A DNA stretch of 64,000 nt from Apodemus sylvaticus (lineage: Eukaryota; Chordata; Mammalia; Rodentia; Muridae). The stretch covers positions 3,199,570-3,263,569 of the forward strand of contig NC_067481.1 of NCBI RefSeq assembly GCF_947179515.1. Reading direction: 5' to 3'. Shown piece after piece: positions 1 to 12,000 of this stretch (the first letter of the stretch is position 1; every line of letters begins with the position of its first letter). Under the pieces are notes generated by a model, which saw only the letters and a list, made by a program, of their open reading frames with translations, did not search any database and was not told where the DNA came from. The position numbers and the translations under genes were made by a program.

Positions 1-3000
1 CCCAAGAACCAGTAGCTTGTTGGTCATCCTTTGTGGAGAGGAGGGCACAGAGTGGTTCTTCCAGCAGGTATGGGATTTACTAGGACAGGGTCTAGATGGG
101 CAGGGACGCCCCTGCCACCCCAACCTACCGTGGAACTCATGTAATTGTGGTTCCGCATGAAGGGGTAGAAGGCCCCCAGCTGGGTCCAGCGCACGCAGAG
201 CTCTTCTGACGTGTTTCCCTGGAAGCCGCAGATATCCGCCCCGACCAGGGGCACGCCTAGTAGGTTGAACTGCAGGATTTCTGGGTACAGAGGCAAAGTG
301 GTACCAGGTTACCAAGACAGCAGCTGGACACACAGGCCTGCTGGCCAGGTCTAGCCTAGCCTTGCCATCCCTGCTGATGGGCAAGAGCCCACAGTCCTCT
401 GTGGTGTCCACTTGTCCTAAGGCCCAGGGTCAGCAGAGCAACCCAGAGCCCCATAGGCTGAGGTGCAGGATGTGTGGCTGTGACCTCATTTGGAAACAGA
501 AGCTCCCCGAATGTAATGGCACTAAGGTGAAGGGGTTGATGTGGTCCTGAGGAAAATGTCATGTGACAAAACCACAGGGGAAGATGGCTCTGTAAAGATA
601 GAGATGCATTCAGAAGCAATGCCCAGCGGACCCAGAGCAGAACGAAGGGCCCCCAAGGCTGTGCGGGGCACAAGCCACACCCCCTTGCCCTGAGGTGTGG
701 CTCGGTCACTCCTTGGTTGCAGACTTTTGGTCCAGTCACTGTCCACAGATGTATTTCTGTGACATTAAATTCCCAGAAAGATGCCCTCAGCTATGGCAGT
801 TTCTGAACATTAAGAGACTTGAGCCCAGAAGAAAAGGAGAAAGACGAGACTCAGCTCTTCAAGGACGGCCTGGAGCGAGCTGCAGCCCACGAGTCTGAGG
901 TAGCCAGCTCCAGCTCTGAGAGCTCAGCTAGCTGGGGCCCTTCATAGGTCTGTGAGCATATCCTACACCGAAGCCAGTCTTTCGGAACTTAGAAGGTTCC
1001 AGACTCTTAGTCAAGCCCTTTAGTTGCCCATGTGGAGCCCTGGCTCCACCCCCACCCCCCATTTCTTCCCTAGTCTGCTCTCCAGGGCTCCTGACTTTTC
1101 TGACCTAACAGGGGCCAATGGCAACAAAATTCTTGGAACAAAAACAAAACTTTTTGCAAGTGTAGCAGGTCCCAGCCCTTGGGAGGCAGAGGCAGACAGA
1201 TCTCTTATCAATTTGAGGCCAGCCTGGTCTACAAAGCCAGTTCCAGGACAACCAGGGCTAAACAGAGAGAGACCCTGTCTCGAAAAACAAACACAAACAA
1301 ACAAAACTCCCCAAAGCAAGTAGAGCAAAGGCCTGTATCTCAGGATGGGGTGACCAGAGAAGAACTGGAGTCTGAGGGCTTTTCAAGCGGTGGTTATGGT
1401 GAAATGGGCACAGGGATCCTGAGAAGAAAGGCGCCCTCGGTGAGCCACACTGCACAGGTGAGTGGGGACCAGCAGGTTTCAGGCGCCCAGTCTGTCACAA
1501 TACTATCTGCAGTGCTGAGCCCTGAACCGAAAGGATCCCAGAGCCCTGCAGGCAGCTCGTACTCACCTGGCACAGAGTATGCAAGATGCTCCCAAGAGCT
1601 CCACACATCCCCTGTCCAGTGACCAGCGTACCGGCCATGGCCCGCGAAGGTTGAACGGGAGATCACAAAGGGACGTGTGCCCCGAGTCTTGACTAGGGCC
1701 CTGAGTGGGGTGGGAACACAGAGACCTGGGCTCACCTAGGTAATACACACCCGTGTGCTGGAACGGAGCACGGGGGCCAGCGGCAAGGGAATCAAGGCCA
1801 GGAGGACTTGACAGTTTAGTAGTACAGAATGGGCGGGAAAGAGAGGCCATCTTTAAAGTATGCCAGCACAAGTCAGCTCTGTCCCAGTGATTAAGTCATT
1901 TACAGGGGAGCCACAATCTGAGCCTTGCCAGAGACATGGAGTCCCTTTGGTGACACCCCCACTTAACATCTACGATGGTCTGGGCATAGTGGGGAGAGGC
2001 CTGCTCCAAGCCGCGGTGGAGACCAGCAACCCAATTGGGCTCGGGAGTGAAGGCTTCGCAGGCCCATAGGCGGTGTGGGCGGCCTCCTTCAGTTCCTTCC
2101 ACGACCCGACAGGAGCCAGCCCACCTCTCAACACGCCCATGGGAGCGCAGGGCAGGCTGGCTGGCACAGGGCGGAGCCTCACCTGCTGGAGGCGATGGCT
2201 TCAGTGAGGCCGTACAGGTTGTGGAGGTTGTAGTGTGTGGAGAGGAACTGGCGGCTGGAGGCACAGATGGTGGCTGCCTGCAAGGCCCCGCCAACCACCC
2301 CTAGGTGAGAGAGGAGGACTAGTTTTAGGTGGAATTCCCTCCACGGGACCCTGTGCCCTCTCCTTGACCTCTGCTCTGATTGATGCCTCCTTGGGCTCTG
2401 CCCAGGGCAGAGCCTCCTGAAGCTGGCCCCACTCCCCTCCCCTCCCCTCCCATGGTACTTGGGGCACATCACTATACAAAGACAGGGCGGGTGTACCAAT
2501 GATGGTCCTCTTGCAAACCTACATCTACCTTCTCTTGACTCATCCCAATCCCCTTCCCCTGAGGCACTGGCTAGCTGTGACAATGTCTGTGTCACATGCT
2601 GCAGGACCTCACTCCTGGGTTCTTTCTGTCCTGTGGTGGCTCTGCCTGATTGCCAAAAAAAAAAAAAAAAAAAAAAACCAAAAAACCCCCCAAAAACCCC
2701 CAAAAAACAAAAACAAACAAACAAACAAACAAAAAAAAAAACCAGAGAGAGAGCTTTGCATCCTCCAAACCACACAGAAGGTCGCTCTCTCTTCCTGGTT
2801 TCAGGCACTAACTGTAGCACTGTCCTCACTCCAGGAAGGCAAGCGGGGCTCACCGGGCACGTAGGGGGGGTTCTCCAGTTCATTGTCAGGGCAGCCCTGC
2901 TGAGAGCCTCTAACGAAGTTGGATGGCTCGTTCATATCCTGGAAGAGGCAGAGATGTGAGCTGGGTTGGTCCCCAGAAGTTGGGGGCAGGGGAGGGTGTA

Positions 3001-6000
3001 CCCAGGAAGGGATGCACCACTTACGATCCACATGCCATCGAAGGGCACCTGGGCGTGGAACTCAGATACCATGTCCTGCCACCAGTCAAGGGTCTCAGGG
3101 TTGGTAAAATCCGGGAAGGCAGCGGATCCAGGCCAAACCTGAACAAGAGCCCAGACGGGAGAACCAATACCACATAGATCCTGTGCCAAAGCCCTGTCAG
3201 GCCTCAGGCCCTGAGCAGAGCAGCAGTCTCATTATAAGCCGAAGATGACATCAGAGAGCCTCAAGATCAACATCAAACAAGTCTCTCCCACAATGCCTCA
3301 GGGCATAGAGGCATTCAGCCAGCTGTGGGAGAGCAGAGGCCACCCTACACATAAGGTTGTGGGGCAGATGAGCCACGGAACCAGAGCCACGGAAGAGGTT
3401 GAGGTAGCCCCTAACCATCAGACACAAGCCCTCACTCCACAGCCAGGGACACTTTAGGATGGGGAGGCTGGGACTCAGAACTCACAGAAGGCCCCCCGGG
3501 ACAAGGAGGACAAGGGAGACCCTCCCTCCCCTCCCAAGGCCTCAAAAAAGGTCTGCTAGGCTTAGCTTGGCCTAGCTACTCATAATGCCTGAGAACACCT
3601 TCCACTTAGAAAATCTCAGGTGACTGTCAGGAGTCACCCCCAGTGAGGACCCTTCTCCCACTGTTTCTATTGGACATGATGGTTTCTGACCCTTGCCCTA
3701 GACAGCTACCCTGTCCCCCTGACCACAGTTCCCATTCCCCACACTACCTTCCCAATCAGTGGCTGCCCAGTCTCATTGGTGATGAACACGCCCCTCCGAA
3801 GACCCTCATCGTAGGGCCTGTAACTCCCAGCAGGGCCTGAACTGCTGATGGCAGGGTCCTGGGGAGAGAAGCCGGCAGTGAGGAGGCAGGTGCCAACCCT
3901 GGTGGAGGAGCGGCCCCAGCGGCAGAGGTAGAAGCCCAGCCCAGGCTGAGGCGGAGACGGCATGGTACAGGAGACAGGCCAGGGTGTAGGTCACGACATA
4001 GGTCAGCCAGCGTGAAGATCCCACTGGACCCTGCACAGGTGAGTCTGGATGCGTGACCTTCACGGCCTCTGGCTTTCCAGAGTTACACGAGTTGATTATA
4101 TTTGCTCCTTTTATTTTTATTTTTATTTTTTTTGTTTTGTTTTTTCGAGACAGGGTTTCTCTGTGTAGCCCTGGCTGTCCTGGAACTCACTCTGTAGACC
4201 AGGCTGGCCTCAAACTCAGAAATCTGCCTGCCTCTGCCTCCCAAGTGCTGGGGTTAAAGGCGTGCGCCACCACCGCTTGGCTTTTATTTTTAATTTTAAA
4301 GATGGGGTTCTTTGTATATCTCCGACTGCTTTGGAACCCACTCTGTAGACCAAGTTGGCACAGAACTCAGAGATGCACCTGCCTCTGCCTCCTGAATGCT
4401 GCGATTAAAGGTGTGCACCACCCAGGCTGGAGAAATGGCTCAGTGGTTAAGGGCACAGATTGCTCTTCCAGAGGTCCTGAGTTCAATTCCAGCATCCACA
4501 TGGTAGCTCACAACCTTCTGTGATAGGATCTGATGCTCTCTTCTGGTGTGTCTAAAGACAGTTACAGTGTACTCACATACATACAAAAAATATTTTTTTA
4601 AAAAAGGTGTTTACCATACTGTCCAGCTTATTCCTTTTTTTAAAATATTTATTTATTTATTCATATGTAAGTACACTGTAGCTGTCTTCAGACACTCCAG
4701 AAGAGGGAGTCAGATCTCTTTATGGATGGTTGTGAGCCACCATGTGGGTGCTGAGATTTGAACTCAGGACCTTCGGAAGAGCAGTCAGTGCTCTTAAGCA
4801 TTGAGCCATCTCTCCAGCCCCCAGCTTATTACTTTTAATTGTGTGTGTCTGTCAGCATGTATGTATGTGTCTGTGTGTCTGTATGTGTCTGTATATGTGT
4901 ATGTGTCTGTGCCGTGTGTCTCTGTGTATCTCTGTGTGTGTCTATGTCTATGTATGTGTGGGTGTGTTTTCATGTGTGTCCATATGTGTCTGTGCATATG
5001 TGTCTGTATATGTGTGTCTGTGCTGTGTATCTGTGGGTGTGTCTGTGTGTCTGTGTGTGTCTGTGTGTGTGTCTGTGTGCATGTACACACGAGCCTGCAG
5101 AGGCCAGCCGCAGATGCTGAAATGACAAGCTACTTAGTGTGGGTCCCAGGCACTGAACTCCCGTCCTCTTCAAGGGCAGAGTGCTCTACCTGCTCCGCCA
5201 TCTTTCCATCTCCACTTACTCTTTAAAAATGGAGATGAACAAAAAGGTACCCAGGCATGGTGGCACACGCCTTTAATTCCAGCCGCTGGGAGACAGAGGC
5301 AGGAGGTCTCTGTGAGTTTGAGGCCAGCCTGGTCTACTCTATACAGTGACTGATAGGCCAGACAGCACTACACGATGAGACCACGTTTTTTTAAAAAGAT
5401 CAAAAAAAAAAATCTGCCCCACGGCTTGTGATACAGGTTCGTCATCCCAGCTGGCTGGACCCCTGAAGCAGGAGGATTATGAGTTCAAGGCCTGTCTGGG
5501 CAATCTAGTGAGGCCCTGTCTCAAATAAAAACTGGAAATGGAATTGGCAGTGTAGCTGGGTGGTAGAGAGCTTGCCTGATGTCTGGGTGGCCCTCACTGC
5601 TGCCCCGAGGTGGAGGTGAGGCAGTTGTGGTCCTTACAACGCTATCTCCCACAGCCTGGCTCCCTCCCCTCAAAGATGTCCCATGACTGTGGCTGTTTGG
5701 TCTTCTTGGACCTTACGGCTGTGGGCAGAGGCACAGGGCAAGCATGTCTCCTTCCCACAGGAACACAGTAGCTGGCCTCAGGGAGGAGCAGGACCCGGAG
5801 GACGCACAAACCACATCTAGGTCCTCAGCCCAATACCAGCTCATTATGGCCCCGGGCTTTACAGCAGGTAGAGCAGTTCAGTGGCTCCTGTCTGTTGACC
5901 AGAGAGCCCTGAGCTCATAGGTAAGTTCAGGAACCTGGGGAGCAGACAAGCAGCCTGCAAACTTCTAATGTCTCCACATCACCGACTCTCCTGGAAAAGG

Positions 6001-9000
6001 GCTCAGGTAGGAGGAGGAAGAGGCCACAGGGAAGCGGCAGCACTGGCTGCGATCCGATCCACTTACCACAATCATGATGTACCGCCGGCCACCCTGGTGC
6101 AGCTCCTGCACCAGGTCCGGGAAGTCTGCAAAGCCATCCTGGTTGAAGGTGAAGTCTCTTTGGGCGTCCATGTAGTCCAGGTCATTCCACTGCACATCCT
6201 GAAGCAGAGGATGGGAGCTGGCACTGAGGTCGGGAGCCGAGAGGACGGAAGCTGGGGCTGCCCTCACCCCGACTCCCACTCACCAGGGGGAAGTGTGTCC
6301 TGGTCATGTTCTCCACCACCTGGCGGATGATGGCGGTGGAGGAGTAGCCCCAGCGGCAGAGGTGGAAACCGAGGCCCCAGTACGGAGGCATGAAGGGGTA
6401 TCCTGCAGACCAGCACTGCAAGTGAGCAGGGACTGGGGGCGTGGGGCGAGGGGCAGGGGTCTGCGCTCAGTGGGCAGGGGGCAGGCCTACCCACAACATC
6501 CAGGTATTGTTGCACAACGCTCTTGGGCTCTGGGCCTAGGAACACATAAACATCCAGGATTCCGCCTGTTGTCCTCCAGGTTAGGGCTGGGCTCGGCTGC
6601 AGGACCACATCTGGAGGGAGGTGTTCGGGCTCAGAAACAAGTCCCCCACAGACGGGGGAACTCAGCCCATAGCTGCAGTGTGGCTCTTCCAATAGGAATC
6701 AAGGGGATGCCCGCAGGGTGGGTCTGGGGCAGCTGTTCTGAGCCCCACTTAGCAAGGCCTGAAGGACGTGGAACAGGAGAGCCTGGAGAATGACGCAGGA
6801 CCTCCTTAGGTACCGAGGAGAGGAAGGCTCTGCTCACAGGACTCTCTCCACGGAGGTCGCCTGGAGACAGGCACACTCTGGGGCAGGCAAGCTCTCCCAC
6901 AGAAGTGACAACTGAAGAGCCCCAGTCTGGTGGTGACTCACCCATGGCGTTGCTGTTTAGCAAGAAGACACCGTGAGCCAAGCCGCCATCCTCCAGCGCC
7001 AGGTAGAAAGGATGTGACCCATAGAGGTTGGCACCTTCCTGGGGTGACAAGAGACCAGCATCTCGCACCCTGGACCCCAGCCTCCGCACTCCCACCCACT
7101 GCCCGACTCTTACCGAGGGCGGGATGTCCCGGTTCCAGAGGGTGATCCGAGTCCATTCTGTGCTGAGCAAGAGTGAACTGAGGTGCTCACTCAGACCCGT
7201 GATGTGTTGGGAGGGCAGGGAGGTAGACAACTGCAGGAACTGGTCAGCGAAGAACAGGGGGGCCACGGTTGTGTTCAGCCTGCAGGGAGACGCCAGATGA
7301 TGACCCTGGGACAGGGGCCACACAGAGCCCAGCCCTGGCACTGGGGTGGGTCACCTCCACATTCTGCAGTGTCTCTCCTGGGAGGCATCAGTCCTCACTG
7401 GGAAGCCACAGAGGGGACCTCTGGGACCCAATGAAGCACCACCACGCCAAGACCTGGGTAATCACTCGATACAAGCTTGGGCCATCTAGAAGAGGGAAAG
7501 ACTCTCTGCTGAGAAAGTGCTTCCTTTAGATTGCTCTATAAGCAACCTGAGGGAGCATTTTTTATTTTGATTGAGTGATGTGGGAAGGCCTAGCACACTG
7601 TGGGTGGGACCTAGCATAATGTGGGTGGGGCTTAGCTCACTGTGGGTGGGACCACCCTGGGTCTGGTAGTCCTGGGTTGGATGAGAACTTAAGCTAAGCA
7701 AGCCATGAGGACCAAGGCAGTAAGCGACACTCCTCTATGGCCTTTGCTTCAGTTCCTGCCCTGGCAGTGATGGAGCGTGGCCTAGAAGCTGTGAGGTGAA
7801 ACACCTTTTCTTCCCCACTTGGCTTTTGCTTGTGGTGTTTACCAGAGCAACGGAAAATAAGACAGAAAGAGGCAGGGTTAGGGATGAGGCAGCCAGGTTT
7901 GCTGACTACAGCAGCTCTGAGGGGCTGCAGGGTCCCCGTCAATCAGGGCGGAGTCAAAGCTCTAGGGACTCAACTCACAGCACACGGCCACCAAGCTTCC
8001 TGCGAACGATCACTCCGAAGGGCTCCTCTGAGAATTCCACGCTGTAAAGTGGGGATGGCGCCTGGCTCAGCACACGTGGGGTCTCCAGGGGTACCTCGTA
8101 GCGCTTACTACCCGGGTCTTTGATCTAGGAGAGGGGAGACAGTACAATGAGAATTTTGACTTCTTAAAAAATTACGTGGGAGCCGGGCAGTGGTGGCGCA
8201 CGCCTTTAATCCCAGCACTAGGGAGGCAGAGGCAGGTGGATTTCTGAGTTGGAGGCCAGTGTGGTCTATAGAGTGAGTTCCAAGACACCCAGGACTATTC
8301 AGAGAGACCCTGTCTCAAAAAAACAAACAAACAAAAAAAAAAAAAAACCAAAAAAAAAAAAAAAACCCTATGTGGCTGGAGAGATGGCTCAGAGGTTGAC
8401 AGCATTATCTGTTCTTCCAGAGGACCTGAGTTCAAACCTCAGCAACCACCTGGTGACTCCTGACCATCTATAATGAGATCTGGTGCCCTCTTCTGCCCTG
8501 CAGGCATATGTGAAGGTAATATGTTGTATACATAATAAACCTTAAAAAGTTATGTGAATGTTTTTCTTTTAATCCCAGGCGTGAGTTATGGGGCTGCTTC
8601 AGATTGTCCGCAGCAGCTGGCCACAACTGTCTCGTGCTCTGGGAGGGGCGCGATTCTGCCAGCTGGCCACAGTTTACATTTAGAATTCTGCGGACTCTGT
8701 GAGACGGTATAAAAACGGTATAAAAACGCCAGAGCCTAGAGAGGCTGCTGGTCTCCAGCTGCTGCTGGTTCGCAAGTGGCTGTGAGCAGAGAGACAAACT
8801 GGATTGCCGCAGGGAACTTGATGCCCCTCAATCAGCAGGAATAGTTTAAAGAGATCGACCCCCCCCTTTCCTCTCTAAACTTCTTTCTCTCCTCTCTAAG
8901 GTGGAGGGGGGTTGGGAGGGTGGAGAAGGTAGGTAAAAGAACCCAATAAAATAGCTAAAGAGACAGGTACTAGACAGTGGTGCTCAAAGCCCTTCCAGAG

Positions 9001-12000
9001 AAGGTCCCCTCCCCCGATGACTCCCTCCCTCACTGAAGTCCCTCTGTGGCTCCAGAATAGTCGTCAGTTCAGGTCTGGGGGTGGCTGCAGACTGTGTGTG
9101 ACACTGAGCCTCTGTTTCTGCAACTATACAGCTTGAGGGAAGGAGGCCTCCCTGGGGATAAACACAGAACATCTACTAACCCTGAAGTGCAGATGAGCAG
9201 TAACTGGTTCTCTGTGCACTCCTTTCTCCCTCGCCTTCTTTATCTTTTTAATCAAGTGATTAATTTTTGGGTCAGGTTCTCACTCTTAGCCTGGAGCTCA
9301 TTCTGAAGCCCAGGCTGACATTTCCCTCACAGAGGTTCTCCTGCACAGACTCCTCAGGGTTGTGACTAGAGGGGCAGCCCACAAATCCTCTCGTATAGCA
9401 CCCTAGATGCTGCGATTGCAGGCATGATCCACGTCTTCAATTTTTTTTTTTTAAGATTTATTATATGTGAGTACACTGTAGCTGTCTTCAGACACCCCAG
9501 AAGGGGGCATCAGATCTCATTATGGATGGTTGTGAGCCACCATGTGGTTGCTTGGATTTGAACTTGGGACCTTGGAAGAGCAGTCAGTGCTCTTAACCGC
9601 TGAGCCATCTCTCCAGACCCCATTTCTTTTTTTTACTGCAGGGGATCAGAGCTTGCAAGTGTCAGGCATATGCTCCACCAGTGAACTTTGGTTTTTCGAG
9701 ACATGCTTTCTCTGTGTAGTCCTGGCTGTCCTAGAACTTACCTTATAGACTGGAGTGGCCTAGAACTCACAGAGATCTGCCTGTCTTCACCTCCCAAGTG
9801 CTGGGATTAAAAGTGTGCGCCATCCCTCGCCGGTCTCACAAACAGTTGTTAGTTTTTTTATATTGTTTAACTCACCTGTGCATGAGGTAGACACACACCT
9901 CCTGACCTGTCTCCCACCTGCACCTGTACCAGCCTCTAACGCCACTCTAGCCACACCTGGTGTCTCAGTACGTGTCCACACGCAGTCATACCACACATAT
10001 CCTTGGGAAACATGTCACCTATCCACACACACACCTATCCTCTGCTCTGCCGGGCCTGTCTGCCTGGGACGGTCTCTGCACAGGGTCCCCTCGTGACAGT
10101 TATCTGCCTGACCCAGCTCCATCCGTGTCTACCACGCCTGTACCCACCGTGAAGTGGAGACGGCTGTCTGTCTCCATCAGCACATCCAGCTGTAGGGTCA
10201 GCACATCCTTTGGGAAGAAGGTGGGGCTGGTACGGGTCAGGGTGGCTGTGTACCCCAACTCTGTAGAGCTCAAGTTCTCCAGCCTGTAGCTTGGGTAGCT
10301 GGGAGGGAAGAAACACCAGGGCTGCCCCATCAGCAGCTGCCCTGTCGGGACATAGCAGCAGCCGCGGGCCTCGCATTGCTCCTGGGAGATGCCTTTGTCA
10401 GGAGCACAGTCAAAGCGGCTGCTGGGGGGCACGTCACACTGTGTGGGTACCACTTTGGGCTGTTCAACCCGTTCCTGGCTGTGCGGGGGCCCTGGCTCGT
10501 GACCTTCCTGATGGTGAGGTCGGTAAGTCTTCCACAGTCCTGAAGAGGACTCATGAAGGTCTTGGGGAAGCAGCATGAGCTCACGGAGCATGAGATGGCC
10601 CAGGATGACTGCTGAAGTCAGGGAGATGAGGGTGCAGGCCCCAACCACGGAGTTCGAACAGAGGGGCTTCCGTAATCTCATGGTGAAAGCCTGCTGGCCC
10701 CGGGCAGCACGAACAGTTCTGAAGGCCTGAGGAGAGGAGTCAGTATCAATGTGGGTGGGGGTCAGAGGGCCCTGGACATGTTCTCAAGCAGCGCCCACAC
10801 ACACTGCCAGTAGGCAGAAGGAGGTAGCCAGAGTATCCCCATAGCAACGGTGAAGCAGGTAGAAGCTGGGTACAGGCTTCTCAGAGGCAGAGGGCTTGCT
10901 GCAGACATGGGCCCCACAACACAGGTACAGACAGATGTGACTCTATCAGGGGGCCTTCTGTGTGAGAGAGAAGGGTGAGTGGGAGAGCCGGAGAGCCACC
11001 ACACCCAAGTGCAGCCCCAAGGGGAGGAAGGTGAAGAGTCCAGGATCAGGCCACAGGGCTCGCTAGCTGCAGGAGTTGTGGGCTTTCTGGAAATGGGGCT
11101 TGGGTAGAAGCTGGGATGATTTCTGGATGTGGTGGGGCTCAGCACAGAGGGAGGTTCTCAGGGTCACCAGACACACTCAGGAGATGGCCTGGCTGCAGAA
11201 GAGCCAGCTGTGAATATTCTGACCAGCACTTGGAGATCAACTGTGGCCACTGGTGAGTCAGGTGCTCCTGGTTGACAGTTTTTACCCACAATTCCTATGA
11301 CTTTCTCCCGCTAGTGACTCCCCAGTTCTCCAGTCCAGGAGGGGGGTTGTGAACTAGGACCCGGCTGGGGCTCTGCCACACTTAGATGCCAGGTGTAAGC
11401 CCCAGGTTGCCACCACACCTCTATGGTGGATTACCTATAGACCTGGTGGTTCCCAGGACACCCCTCAAACCCTGCACCAAGACTGGCAATTCACTAGACT
11501 GTCTCACAGAACCCAGAAAAACACTTCGCTTTTATTTATTGGTGGTTGGTTTTAAAAGCTGCAACTCAAGAACATCCAGAAGAGAAATGGGTGGAGAATG
11601 GTTGGGAGTGGTCCCCAAGATCCCAGCACTTAAACGTGTTGACTAACTGGGTAGGGCGTTCTCTGAACCCACTTGGCTGCCATACTGAGATAGGGTCTCC
11701 AGGAGCCCATGCTTGCCTAAACCTGCTATGAAGCCAGGGCTGTCTTGGATCCCTGCCACCATCTCCCACACGCTGGGCTTTCTGGCTTTGGAGATGGCAC
11801 CCGGCTCTGTTCAGTTCTATGGGCCTTCGGTTACGTAGGCATGACTGAAACCCGTTACCATGGTGAGTGATCTCCAGCATCTTGTGGGGTTGGAGTGCTT
11901 GCGTAGGCTGCAATTTCCAACCCTCCAATCACGCCTTGGTCTTTCAGGTGTCCGGCGGCCATAATGAGCCACCATAATGAGCAATAGAAAGATCTGGTGT

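Noticed and set aside
4794..5226. Cysteine/valine-rich and histidine/threonine-rich ORFs
   Set aside because: Translation of the (TG)n microsatellite.
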